Positions 52,129-60,767 of a stretch of 64,000 nucleotides of DNA are shown piece after piece. The DNA lies in the NCBI RefSeq assembly GCF_004014775.2, contig NZ_CP042808.1, forward strand, positions 620,001-684,000. Direction: 5' to 3'. Below the pieces are notes generated by a model, which had not been told where the DNA came from, did not search any database, and saw nothing but the letters and a program-made list of their open reading frames with translations. The DNA comes from Acetobacter oryzoeni. GTDB taxonomy: Bacteria; Pseudomonadota; Alphaproteobacteria; Acetobacterales; Acetobacteraceae. Numbering within the stretch: the stretch's first letter is position 1; each line of letters starts with the position of its first letter. Made by a program: the position numbers and the translations under genes.

Positions 52129-55100
52129 TTAGTTCAGTGTCATCAGGCTGGCATTGCCACCCGCTGCGGTGGTGTTGATGCTGCGAGACTGCTCTTCCAG
52201 CACCACTTCAACAGAAGGTAGTGTTGCGCCCGTTACAAAGGCGGAAACAATGGGACCATTGGCTTCTGCCAGTGTTCTGCGTGCACTGCGGAAGATGGCA
52301 TTATCATCTTCACCCAGCAGGATAGAGCAGGGCAGGGCCGTTGCGCTGGCAACCGGGCGAATGGCTTGGCGCAGAATATCCGGCAGTCTGTCCAGCCATC
52401 CTGTCAGTTCTTCTTCTGCCAGCACCAATGCCGTGTTGCCCCCAGCCAGCGCCAGAGAGATCTGATCATACAACCCGGCCAGCGTGATGGGCACACACAG
52501 CACGTTGCCGCGTGCGCTCAGGCGATAGATGTTTTGCTCACCCACAGGGCCGGGCAGAGTGATTTCTCCGCCCACCAGCGGCAGGCGTGCCAGATTGCCA
52601 GCAATTTGCGCGGCTTTGCTTTCACCCTTTTCACGCAGCCAGTCTGTCCACTGCGTCATTTCTGGCGTGGTGCGGCCACGTACAATCTGCGCCACAGCTG
52701 GGGCTTCAGACAGCAGACGGCGCAGAATAAGCGGGCCACCCGCCTTGGGGCCGGTGCCAGAAAGGCCACGCCCACCAAAAGGCTGCACGCCCACAACCGC
52801 GCCAATGGTGTTGCGGTTGACGTAAAGATTGCCAGCCTCAACCTGTGAGAGCACGCTTTTTATTGTGGAATCCAACCGGGTGTGCAGGCCAAATGTCAGC
52901 CCGTAGCCGGTATCGTTAATTTCCAGCAGCAGTTCTTCCAGCTTGTCACGCTCAAAGCGCAGAACATGCAGCACGGGGCCAAACACTTCTGGCCCAATTT
53001 CCCGAATGTTCAGCACTTCAATCAGCGTGGGCGGCACGTAGCTGCCGTTGGCGCAGGCTTCTGGCACAGGCAGCGCCATAACCGGAGCCTTGCGGGCCTT
53101 AAAGGCGTTAACATGCGCGGTAATGTTTGCGGCAGCTTCTTCGGTAATGACCGGGCCTACATCGCAGGAAAGATGTGCAGGGTTGCCAATGCGCAGTTCA
53201 CGCATGGCGCCACGCAGCATGGCCAGAACGTGGTCTGCACAATCTTCCTGCACACACAGAACGCGCAGGGCGGAGCAGCGCTGGCCTGCACTATCAAAGG
53301 CGGAGGCCAGAACATCGGCCACAACCTGTTCTGCCAGTGCGGAGGAATCCACAATCATGGCGTTCTGGCCGCCGGTTTCGGCCACAAATGGCACGGGCTG
53401 GCCAGTGGCTGTGCGCCGTTCCAGAAGCTGACGGTTGATAATCTGCGCCACGGTGGTGGAGCCAGTGAACATCACGCCCATGACGCGCTCATCCGCCACG
53501 GCGGCGGCGCCTACGTCACCTTCACCGGTCAGCAGTTGCAGGGCAGCGGGTGGCACGCCGGCTTCTTGCAAGATACCCACGGCCACGGCGGCAACAAGTG
53601 GTGTTTCCTCTGCCGGTTTGGCCAGCACAACGTTACCGGCTGCAAGGGCTGCGGCAATCTGGCCAATAAAGATGGCCAGCGGGAAGTTCCACGGGCTAAT
53701 GCAGGTGACAATTCCCAGCGGCTTGTGGGTGGTGTTATCAAAATCCCGCCGGATGGTGGCGCCGTAATAGCGCAGGAAATCTACAGCCTCACGCACTTCC
53801 GCCACAGCATTGGGGAGGGATTTTCCGGCTTCACGCCCCAGAAGTGCCAGAAGATCATCTGTGCGTTCTTCCAGAATATCAGAGGCTTTTTGCAGAATGT
53901 CTGCACGTTCTGCCGGGCTGCGGTTGGCCCAGTCCAGCTGGCCTTTCTGTGCGGCATCCACAGCTTTTGTTACAACATCTGGCGTGGCGTAGGAAACTTT
54001 GCCCACCACATCGCGCCGGTCTGCCGGGTTGGTAACGGGGCGGAAAGCACCTTTCTTTTTCACACCCACAACCATGGGGCTGGCTTCCCACGTTTGGGGG
54101 GCATCTTTAATGCCGGTTGCCAGTGCGGATAGAACCTTGTCATCCGCCAGATCTACCCCTGCGGAGTTGATACGTTCTGGCGCAAACAGATCACGCGGGT
54201 TGCGGATTTCTGTGTGCGGTGCGCCGTAAGGTGTGTAACGGCGGGCTACATCGATGGGGTTTTCAATCAGGGATGAAAGCGGAATAGCGCTATCCCCAAT
54301 CTGATTGACGAAGGAGGAATTGGCTCCGTTTTCCAAAAGGCGGCGCACAAGGTAAGCCAGCAGGGTTTCATGCGTGCCAACAGGTGCATAAATGCGGCAT
54401 GGGCGGTTAAACTTGTCTGCCCCCACAACCTGTTTGTACAGCGGTTCGCCCATGCCATGCAGGCACTGGAACTCGTAAGAGCCAAGCTCGAACTTTTCAC
54501 CCGCCAACGTGTAAATGGTGGAAAGCGTGCGGGCATTGTGCGTGGCAAACTGCGGGAAAATTACATCTCGCGCGTTCAGCAGTTTGCGGGCGCAGGCAAT
54601 GTAGCTGATATCTGTGTGGCACTTGCGGGTATAAACGGGAAAATCCGCCATGCCCTCAACCTGTGCTTTCTTGATTTCGCTATCCCAGTAAGCACCTTTT
54701 ACCAAACGCACCATAATGCGGCGGTTGGTGCGGCGGGCCAGATCAATAATGTAATCCAGCACATACGGGCAGCGCTTGCCGTAAGCCTGCACCACAAAGC
54801 CAATGCCGTTCCAGCCTTCCAGCCCCGGTGTGGCGCACAGGGCTTCCAGAATATCTAAAGAGACATCCAGACGTTCTGTTTCTTCCGCATCAATGTTCAG
54901 GCCGATATCGTATTTGCGGGCCAGCAGCGTAAGTTCCTGCACAACCGGCAGCAGTTCACCCATCACGCGGTCATACTGTGCGCGGGCATAGCGTGGGTGC
55001 AGGGCAGAAAGTTTGATGGAAATACCGGGCCGGTCATACACATTGTTGCCGGTTGCGCTGCGGCCAATGGTGTTGATGGCGTTGATGTAATCCTGCCGGT

Positions 55101-55764
55101 AGCGTTCGGCATCATGCGCGGTAAACGCGGCCTCGCCCAGCATATCGTAGGAATAGGAAAAACCCACAGCTTCCAGCTCGGCGCTGTTCTTGCGGGCCTG
55201 ATCAATGGTCTGGCCCAGCACAAACTGCTCGCCCATCAGGCGCATGGCGGCATCTACGGCCTTGCGGATAATGGGTTTGGATGTGCGTTCCGCAAAGTTG
55301 AGCAGAGAGCTGGCAAGTGTGCCTTCATCATGCTCTGTCACCAGCTTGCCGGTTAGTGCCAGCCCCCATGCGGCGGCGTTGGCAAACAAGGGCTTGCCGC
55401 GTGCAACATGAGAAAGCCAGTTGCTTTCACCAATCTTGTCCTGAATCAGCGCATCGCGCGTGGCAACGTCTGGAATACGCAGCAGCGCTTCGGCCAGACA
55501 CATCAGGGCCACGCCCTCGGTGGAGGAAAGCGAGAATTCCTGCACCAGTGTTTCCACCAGCCCCGGGCTGCGGCGCGCGCGCAGGGCTTCGGCCAGTTTG
55601 GAGGCCATGGTGGCAACAGAGCCGTTTTCTGCCTCTGTTAATGTGGCGTCTGGTGTCAGGGTTTCCACGCACTGGGCTTCGGGGCGGCGCATGGCTTCAA
55701 TAATGGCCTGCCGAAGTGGGGTGCGGGATGCAAAATCAGGAGCGAACGTGTCTGTGGATGACAT
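52129..55764 (-). CDS. putA: Bifunctional proline dehydrogenase / glutamate-5-semialdehyde dehydrogenase
   Basis: 1211 residues from the ATG at 55764. Oxidises proline to glutamate. The FAD-binding proline dehydrogenase barrel (roughly 130-480) has RLVKGAYWDSEIKKAQVEG and GMGEPLYKQV. The aldehyde dehydrogenase follows (about 540-990), with PWNFPLAIFIGQIAAALAAG and the catalytic Cys in SAGQRCSALRVLCVQ. A C-terminal ALDH-like domain completes the 1200-residue form. The N-terminal ribbon-helix-helix DNA-binding domain of E. coli PutA is absent, so PutA probably does not repress itself; the adjacent GntR gene may. The best ribosome binding site is placed for an out-of-frame leader (see 55656-55832). 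Confidence 0.93.
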   Translation of the reverse strand: MSSTDTFAPDFASRTPLRQAIIEAMRRPEAQCVETLTPDATLTEAENGSVATMASKLAEALRARRSPGLVETLVQEFSLSSTEGVALMCLAEALLRIPDVATRDALIQDKIGESNWLSHVARGKPLFANAAAWGLALTGKLVTEHDEGTLASSLLNFAERTSKPIIRKAVDAAMRLMGEQFVLGQTIDQARKNSAELEAVGFSYSYDMLGEAAFTAHDAERYRQDYINAINTIGRSATGNNVYDRPGISIKLSALHPRYARAQYDRVMGELLPVVQELTLLARKYDIGLNIDAEETERLDVSLDILEALCATPGLEGWNGIGFVVQAYGKRCPYVLDYIIDLARRTNRRIMVRLVKGAYWDSEIKKAQVEGMADFPVYTRKCHTDISYIACARKLLNARDVIFPQFATHNARTLSTIYTLAGEKFELGSYEFQCLHGMGEPLYKQVVGADKFNRPCRIYAPVGTHETLLAYLVRRLLENGANSSFVNQIGDSAIPLSSLIENPIDVARRYTPYGAPHTEIRNPRDLFAPERINSAGVDLADDKVLSALATGIKDAPQTWEASPMVVGVKKKGAFRPVTNPADRRDVVGKVSYATPDVVTKAVDAAQKGQLDWANRSPAERADILQKASDILEERTDDLLALLGREAGKSLPNAVAEVREAVDFLRYYGATIRRDFDNTTHKPLGIVTCISPWNFPLAIFIGQIAAALAAGNVVLAKPAEETPLVAAVAVGILQEAGVPPAALQLLTGEGDVGAAAVADERVMGVMFTGSTTVAQIINRQLLERRTATGQPVPFVAETGGQNAMIVDSSALAEQVVADVLASAFDSAGQRCSALRVLCVQEDCADHVLAMLRGAMRELRIGNPAHLSCDVGPVITEEAAANITAHVNAFKARKAPVMALPVPEACANGSYVPPTLIEVLNIREIGPEVFGPVLHVLRFERDKLEELLLEINDTGYGLTFGLHTRLDSTIKSVLSQVEAGNLYVNRNTIGAVVGVQPFGGRGLSGTGPKAGGPLILRRLLSEAPAVAQIVRGRTTPEMTQWTDWLREKGESKAAQIAGNLARLPLVGGEITLPGPVGEQNIYRLSARGNVLCVPITLAGLYDQISLALAGGNTALVLAEEELTGWLDRLPDILRQAIRPVASATALPCSILLGEDDNAIFRSARRTLAEANGPIVSAFVTGATLPSVEVVLEEQSRSINTTAAGGNASLMTLN

Positions 55765-55832
55765 GGGCTTTTCATTCCGGATTGGTAAGCCAGAACCGGG
55801 CCTGCCGTGTGTGCAGGTAGTTTTGGCTTCAT
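55656..55832 (-). other. Candidate 58-residue leader ORF overlapping the putA start
   Basis: ATG at 55832 has AGGAGGG 10 bases upstream, the strongest ribosome binding site in the putA leader. It opens MKPKLPAHTAGPVLAYQSG and ends after PKPSAWKP, overlapping putA out of frame by 109 bases. It may be a real leader peptide, a translational coupler, or chance. A frameshift that would fuse it to PutA is also possible. No homology was recognised. Confidence 0.35.
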
Positions 55833-55854
55833 AATGATTATTCCCTCCTGACAT

Positions 55855-55887
55855 GATAATATATGATTTGCAACATAATATATTATC
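55855..55887. promoter_or_regulatory. AT-rich inverted repeat in the putA promoter (candidate operator)
   Basis: GATAATATAT (55855-55864) and ATATATTATC (55878-55887) are exact reverse complements with 13 bases between, ending about 90 bases upstream of putA. GntR-family regulators usually bind such palindromes; the neighbouring FCD regulator is the obvious candidate. Binding is inferred. Confidence 0.5.
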
Positions 55888-55963
55888 CAGAAATGCAGAG
55901 GTGTTCCGCTCTTTAAACCCGACCTGTAGCGCTGGGGTTTTTGTGAATTCCCGTGAGGGGAAG

Positions 55964-56677
55964 TCAGGTGCCTGTTGCGGCGGTTTTTGCGGCTTTGCGG
56001 CTGCGGAACACATCTATGGAAATGGCAGCCGCTTCCAGAATATGCGTGCGCGTGAGTTTGGCGCACAAATCAGCATCGCGGTTGCGGCAGGCGTCCAGAA
56101 TCGCCTTGTGTTCCAGATCTGTAATATCCTTGCGGCCCTCTATTACCAGATGCCCACGAATATAACGGTCAAGCCGCACGTGCAGGTCTTCTATCATTTC
56201 AAGCAGGCGCGGGCTGCGGGCCGAGGCGTAAATGGCATTATGAAAAGCCCGGTTGAGCGCGCCAGAGCGGATACGCCCAGAAGGGCCATGCACACCTTCT
56301 ACAAAGGCTTCATACGCATCTTCCACGCGGGCAAAATCAACGCGTGTCATGTTGCGCACGCCTTCTGCCGCGGCGCGTTCCTCTAAAATGGCGCGGATCT
56401 GGGAGTATTCCAGAATATCGGCCTCATTCATGCCAATCACCATCGCCCCTTTGTTGGGCATGAAGGTGACAAGCCCTTCGGCTTCCAGATGTTTCAGGGC
56501 CTCGCGCACAGGAATAATGCTCACGCCAAAGCCACTGGCCAGTTCAGATTGCGGCAGGGGTTGGCCGGGCTGAATCTGGTCTTCCAAAATGGCGCGGCGC
56601 AGGGCATCGCATATGGCTTCAGAAGCGGTGCCGTGGCCTGTTATTTCTGTTTTTGCAAAAAGGCTGGCTGGCAGCAT
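55964..56677 (-). CDS. GntR-family transcriptional regulator, FCD subfamily
   Basis: 237 residues from the ATG at 56677. A winged helix-turn-helix covers about 20-90 (IQPGQPLPQSELASGFGVSI, IPVREALKHLEAEGLVTFMP). The all-helical FCD ligand-binding domain is seen as EYSQIRAILEERAAAEG, NRAFHNAIYASARSPRLLEM and DLEHKAILDACRNRDADL, with the metal-binding Asp/His pattern. Likely senses an amino acid or organic acid. It is on the same strand as putA with a 199-base gap, so it is probably its regulator. Confidence 0.88.
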   Translation of the reverse strand: MLPASLFAKTEITGHGTASEAICDALRRAILEDQIQPGQPLPQSELASGFGVSIIPVREALKHLEAEGLVTFMPNKGAMVIGMNEADILEYSQIRAILEERAAAEGVRNMTRVDFARVEDAYEAFVEGVHGPSGRIRSGALNRAFHNAIYASARSPRLLEMIEDLHVRLDRYIRGHLVIEGRKDITDLEHKAILDACRNRDADLCAKLTRTHILEAAAISIDVFRSRKAAKTAATGT

Positions 56678-57219
56678 GCCTGGATATTCCCGCTTGTCGT
56701 TTCTTTTTCGATACAAGTTAACGTTGTACCCTGCTGGCTGGCTGGCTGTCCAATATTCGGTGGAAGTTGGGCGTATATTTGGGTGGAATGCCCGGCTTTC
56801 CCCATACACTCACTAGATCGTGATCTGGCGTGAGGGCTGACAGAAAGCACAAATAGCACCAGCCAGGTGCTTTGTTATAACATATGCAGATTACTCAGGA
56901 CTACCCGCTCACTCAAGATCAGCGCAACAGCGAAGATCACAAAAACCCGGCTTTTTGTGTTGTGGTGGAATTGAGAAAAGTGAGGCAGATTCATCAATAT
57001 TCGTATCTTTGCCATGTGTTGGCGGGCCGGCAGCACTTGCGGTGCCGGTGCCACACATGGGCGGGTGCATAGAGCACATAACGTAAGCGCCGGATCAGGG
57101 GTTGCGGAAAAACCCTGATATATCTGTGGTCTGCCATGTGCGGGGTGCGCAATGGGGCTGCTTGATCTTTCGGGCAGATACAGGGCAGTTTGAGGCATAT
57201 TCCGCTAGGGAGATTCTGA
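56678..57219. other. Intergenic region rich in inverted repeats
   Basis: 542 bases without a convincing gene. Elements seen: TACAA-(7)-TTGTA at 56712-56728; the run CTGCTGGCTGGCTGGCTG at 56731-56748; CTCAC/GTGAG with AGATC/GATCT around 56814-56836; AGCACC/GGTGCT then TTTGTT around 56854-56874; CACAAAAA/TTTTTGTG near 56938-56959; AGGGGTT/AACCCT near 57098-57114. They could belong to promoters of the divergent genes or to a small RNA. Confidence 0.5.
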
Positions 57220-57654
57220 ATGAAACTGATTGCCGTACGTGCCCTGTCGGCGCTTGCCCTCACCACATCTCTGCTGGCAGGGGCTGCTGTGTCTGCCCAT
57301 GCGCAGGAAAACACAGATGCGCCCGTAACACGCGCCGGAGATACGTCCCGCCTGACAGATGTAGATCCGTCTGGCTTTGTTGGTTCCATTGATCCGGCAG
57401 AAAACGCTGGCCTGCTGAACTACTGTGTGCAGAACGAATACGTTGATTACGACGACGGCTGGCGCACGCTGCAGGAATACAACAAAAAGACCAACGCCGT
57501 GCCAGAAGGGCAGGAAGGCAACATGTCTTACGCCAATGGTTCTGCCGGTCTGCTGCATGCCAACAACCGCACCTACACCATTGCCATGGCCATTCTGCCA
57601 GTGCGTCAGAAAACCTGTAAAGCTGTGCTGGAACGGGCCAAGGCTTCTCTGTAA
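57220..57654 (+). CDS. Secreted DUF2501-like protein
   Basis: 144 residues. Signal peptide 1-29 (LALTTSLLAGAAVSAHA|QE). The mature part contains AGLLNYCVQNEYVDYDDGWR, ..YANGSAGLLHANNRTYTIA.. and ends VRQKTCKAVLERAKASL; two cysteines may form a disulfide. The pattern resembles the YjjA/DUF2501 family of small periplasmic proteins, recognised by eye only. A strong ribosome binding site (TAGGGAG) precedes it and a terminator follows. Confidence 0.7.
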   Translation: MKLIAVRALSALALTTSLLAGAAVSAHAQENTDAPVTRAGDTSRLTDVDPSGFVGSIDPAENAGLLNYCVQNEYVDYDDGWRTLQEYNKKTNAVPEGQEGNMSYANGSAGLLHANNRTYTIAMAILPVRQKTCKAVLERAKASL

Positions 57655-57716
57655 GCACAAGGCTGTTATTCCGGTTTTGTTGATAAGGCCGGATCACGCT
57701 GAACACGGCATGATGG

Positions 57717-57750
57717 AAGGGTCAGTCACGCAAAGTGGCTGGCCCTTTTT
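57717..57750 (+). terminator. Intrinsic terminator of the DUF2501-like gene
   Basis: AAGGGTCAGTCAC pairs with GTGGCTGGCCCTT around GCAAA, with two G-T pairs, and is followed by TTT. Clear Rho-independent terminator. Confidence 0.92.
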
Positions 57751-57871
57751 CTGTATGAACGCACTTTATTTGGTGTTCATGCGGTGCGGGGTCTTTCATG
57801 CAGGCGTGCAATATGGTCAAACCAGTTCTGTTTCGTAACAAGAACAACAGAAGCCGAAAGGGCCAGACAGA

Positions 57872-59794
57872 GTGGTAGATGCGTTTTTCCCCGCAACGGA
57901 TAACCCCGTTTCTGATCGGTATCAGGATCTTGTGCAGCGGGCGCAACGTGATCCGGAGGAATTCTGGCTGGCTCAGGCGCAAAGGCTGGCATGGCATACG
58001 CAACCCATGCACGCATCCCGCTCTGATTTTACCGGCGATGTGCGCGTTTCCTGGTATGAAGACGGGCGGCTGAATGCGGCTGAAAACTGTCTGGACCGGC
58101 ACGTTCTGTATCAGCCCGATAATGCTGCCCTGATCTGGCAGGGGCAGGAAGATGGCCACCGCGAGGTAATCTCATACCGTGAACTGCATGCCCGTGTGTG
58201 CCGCTTGGCCAATGTGCTGCGCCGCCTTGGTGTGAAAAAGGGAGACCGCGTGGCCATCCATCTGCCCATGGTGGCAGAGGGTGTTATTTCCATGCTGGCC
58301 TGCGCCCGTATTGGGGCCGTGCACGTGGTGCTGTTTGGTGGTTTTTCTGCCGAGGGTCTGGCCGAACGTCTGACAGATAGCGGCGCTGTGGTGGTGATTA
58401 CCGCAGACGTGGCGCGCCGCGGGCCCAAGAAAATCCCCAGCAAGACCACAATGGATGAGGCCATAAAACTGTGTGGGGCACAAAGTGCCGTGCGCAATGT
58501 GCTGGTGGTGCCTGTAACAGGTGCGGATGTGCCCATGCAAAAAGGGCGGGACCTGTCCTACACAGCAGAAGTGGCGCTTGAAATACCGGATTGCCCGGCA
58601 GAAGTGATGAACGCGTGTGATCCGCTGTTTCTGCTTTACACATCTGGCAGCACGGGCCGCCCCAAAGGGCTGGTGCACAGCACGGGCGGGTATCTGGTGT
58701 GGGCCTCTTTCACGCAGGAGCTGGTGTTTGATGCCAAACCCACTGATGTGTTCTGGTGTACGGCAGATACAAGCTGGATTACCGGGCACACTTATGTGGT
58801 GTACGGGCCACTGGTAAATGGTGGCACCATTCTTGTGTATGAAGGCCTGCCATCATGGCCGCAGCCCGGCCGCTGGTGGGATGTGATAGACCAGAATCAG
58901 GTTTCGGTTTTCTATACGTCTCCCACGGTTATTCGTGCTGCCATGCGTGAGGATGATTCCGTGGTGCAAAGCCGCTCTCTGTCCAGTCTGCGTGTGCTGG
59001 GCACGGTGGGTGAGCCTATCAGCCCGGAAGCATGGAAGTGGTTTTATGCAGAAGTAGGGCGTAATGCCTGCCCGGTGGTGGATACATGGTGGCAGACAGA
59101 AACCGGCGGCGTGATGATTACCGCCTGCGCCCAGAATGTTGCAGGTAAGCCGGGGGCTGCTGGGCTGCCTTTGCCGGGTGTGGCTGTTACGCTTACAGAT
59201 GCCAAAGGGCAGGATATTGAAGGCGAGGGCGAAGGCCTGTTGTGCCTTGCGCAATCTTGGCCCGGACAGGCCATGACGCTGTGGCAGGACCACGAACGGT
59301 TCCGCAAAACCTATTTCACCACATGTCCGGGCCATTATTTCTCGGGTGATGGTGCACGGCGGGATGCCACCGGTTATTACTGGATTACCGGCCGTGTGGA
59401 TGATGTGGTGAACGTATCTGGCCACCGCATTGGCACGGCGGAAATTGAAGATGCCGTGGCCGAAGATCATGCCGTGGTGGAAAGTGCCGCTGTTGGCGTG
59501 CCGCATGATCTGAAAGGGCAGGCCCTTGTAGTGTTTGTGGTGCCCAAGGCGGAGGGCGCGTTTGATGCCACAGCCGTAAACAAGGCCGTGGCCGCAGGCG
59601 TGGGCCGCTATGCTGTGCCAGAAAAAATTTACGTGGTGCCGGATCTGCCCAAAACACGTTCGGGCAAAATTGTGCGGCGTTTGCTGCGCAAGATTGCGGC
59701 GAACGATCTGGATAATATGGGGGATCTGTCCACCTTGGCAGACCCAGATATTGTGGCCGAACTGATAAAGCTGGTGGCCCAGCAGAACGGCTGA
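57872..59794 (+). CDS. acs: Acetyl-CoA synthetase (AMP-forming)
   Basis: 640 residues, GTG start. Activates acetate to acetyl-CoA via acetyl-AMP. Adenylation motifs: YTSGSTGRPKGLVHSTGGYL, TWWQTETGGVMITA, YFSGDGARRDATGYYWITGR and RSGKIVRRLLRKIA with the regulatory Lys. Useful to acetic acid bacteria in re-assimilating acetate once ethanol is gone. A short related substrate (propionate) is possible. The gene is monocistronic with a shared downstream hairpin. Confidence 0.93.
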   Translation: MVDAFFPATDNPVSDRYQDLVQRAQRDPEEFWLAQAQRLAWHTQPMHASRSDFTGDVRVSWYEDGRLNAAENCLDRHVLYQPDNAALIWQGQEDGHREVISYRELHARVCRLANVLRRLGVKKGDRVAIHLPMVAEGVISMLACARIGAVHVVLFGGFSAEGLAERLTDSGAVVVITADVARRGPKKIPSKTTMDEAIKLCGAQSAVRNVLVVPVTGADVPMQKGRDLSYTAEVALEIPDCPAEVMNACDPLFLLYTSGSTGRPKGLVHSTGGYLVWASFTQELVFDAKPTDVFWCTADTSWITGHTYVVYGPLVNGGTILVYEGLPSWPQPGRWWDVIDQNQVSVFYTSPTVIRAAMREDDSVVQSRSLSSLRVLGTVGEPISPEAWKWFYAEVGRNACPVVDTWWQTETGGVMITACAQNVAGKPGAAGLPLPGVAVTLTDAKGQDIEGEGEGLLCLAQSWPGQAMTLWQDHERFRKTYFTTCPGHYFSGDGARRDATGYYWITGRVDDVVNVSGHRIGTAEIEDAVAEDHAVVESAAVGVPHDLKGQALVVFVVPKAEGAFDATAVNKAVAAGVGRYAVPEKIYVVPDLPKTRSGKIVRRLLRKIAANDLDNMGDLSTLADPDIVAELIKLVAQQNG

Positions 59795-59809
59795 TCAACC
59801 TATAAAAGG

Positions 59810-59832
59810 CCGGGGCGTTTATGCCCCGGTTT
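59810..59832. terminator. Shared terminator of acs and the DUF1653 gene
   Basis: CCGGGGC (59810-59816) pairs with GCCCCGG (59823-59829) and TTT follows. The DUF1653 stop codon (59819-59821) lies in the 6-base loop. T/A runs on both sides fit use in both directions. Confidence 0.85.
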
Positions 59833-60082
59833 CTGCCGCGTTGGCGGCTTTTAGCAACGCAAAGCGCGGTGCACCGTTTACACTTTCCTGCCACATGGCA
59901 AGGGGGCGCACCCAGTAATCTCCACGTGCTTCACTACGGTATGTTACAAGCCATTCTTCGGTTTCACTGTGGCGGCCTGTGCAGATCACAGTATAAAGTC
60001 CGCCCTTGTAATGTTGATAAAGACCGGGGCAGGGCATTTCTGGCACTTGGGTATCTGTATTATTCTGGTTATGTTCTATCAT
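59819..60082 (-). CDS. DUF1653 family protein
   Basis: 87 residues from the ATG at 60082 (AGGA nine bases upstream). The region CPGLYQHYKGGLYTVICTGR..ETEEWLVTYRSEARGDYWVRPLAMW matches DUF1653, a small beta-rich domain of unknown function. The reading frame extends to 60148 but that part overlaps the divergent gene start. Confidence 0.85.
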   Translation of the reverse strand: MIEHNQNNTDTQVPEMPCPGLYQHYKGGLYTVICTGRHSETEEWLVTYRSEARGDYWVRPLAMWQESVNGAPRFALLKAANAAETGA

Positions 60083-60139
60083 GATCGGGGTATCCTGCTG
60101 GGGTAGGTTATGATCCTGTGTTGCGGAAGGAGCGCACTT

Positions 60140-60757
60140 TTGAACCATCGTGTTGTGCTGTGTCAGGCGTTAACTGGCTTTATGTTTCTGTTTTGCGTTA
60201 ATCCCGGCCATGCCACAACCACGGGCCATGCCAAAACGCATGCGCATACATCCAAGCGCACGCACCATGCCGCAGCAGCAGCCCGCAGCCCCGCTGGTGG
60301 CGCCCCGGTTGTGCTGACAAGCCAGCCCGGTACATCGCTGGACAAGGAAGCCCGCCGCCTGAATGCCGAGGATATGGCCGCCGCCGCCCGGCATAAGGAA
60401 AGGCCATTGGTGCTTATTGGCTCTGCCCCACTCAGCACCAGTGGCGGCAGCATGGCGCTGTTTGTGCAGGTGCAATCTGCCAGCCTGTGCGGCTCTGCCG
60501 GATGTTCAACAGACGTGTATCTGAAGCGCGGGAATGATTGGGACAAGATCCTGGATTCCGTCAGCGGGCCGATTGAACTGATGTCCACATCCCACGGGGG
60601 CATGAAGGATATTGTGGTGGATGGCACAGACCGCTGGGTCTGGAAGAACAACACCTATGTAGATACCATTGTGGCGCAGGATGTGCCGGGGCTGAAAGAT
60701 TCCATCGAGCAGCATCAGGCCCAGATGCGTAAACACGGTAAGTCTTCTTCCCGGTAA
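60140..60757 (+). CDS. Exported protein of unknown function
   Basis: 205 residues if started at TTG 60140 (AAGGAG eight bases upstream); ATG 60110 would give 215. The N-terminal hydrophobic stretch (VLCQALTGFMFLFCVNPGHA) is a signal peptide. A His/Ala-rich segment (THAHTSKRTHHAAAAARSP) follows and the rest is a compact domain with PLVLIGSAPLSTSGGSMALF and SLCGSAGCSTDVYLKRGNDW. No family recognised. It starts 28 bases from the divergent DUF1653 gene. Confidence 0.75.
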   Translation: MNHRVVLCQALTGFMFLFCVNPGHATTTGHAKTHAHTSKRTHHAAAAARSPAGGAPVVLTSQPGTSLDKEARRLNAEDMAAAARHKERPLVLIGSAPLSTSGGSMALFVQVQSASLCGSAGCSTDVYLKRGNDWDKILDSVSGPIELMSTSHGGMKDIVVDGTDRWVWKNNTYVDTIVAQDVPGLKDSIEQHQAQMRKHGKSSSR

Positions 60758-60767
60758 TTTTGTTAAC

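Noticed and set aside
52882..54132. Plus-strand ORF of 416 codons opposite putA
   Set aside because: Antisense to the conserved aldehyde dehydrogenase domain; no domain or start signal.
56731..56748. CTGG tandem as a phase-variable repeat
   Set aside because: Only about four copies, outside any coding frame, and not obviously placed at a promoter spacer.
56884..57072. 62-codon plus-strand ORF in the inverted-repeat gap
   Set aside because: No ribosome binding site and the translation has no signal, helix or motif that would support a protein.
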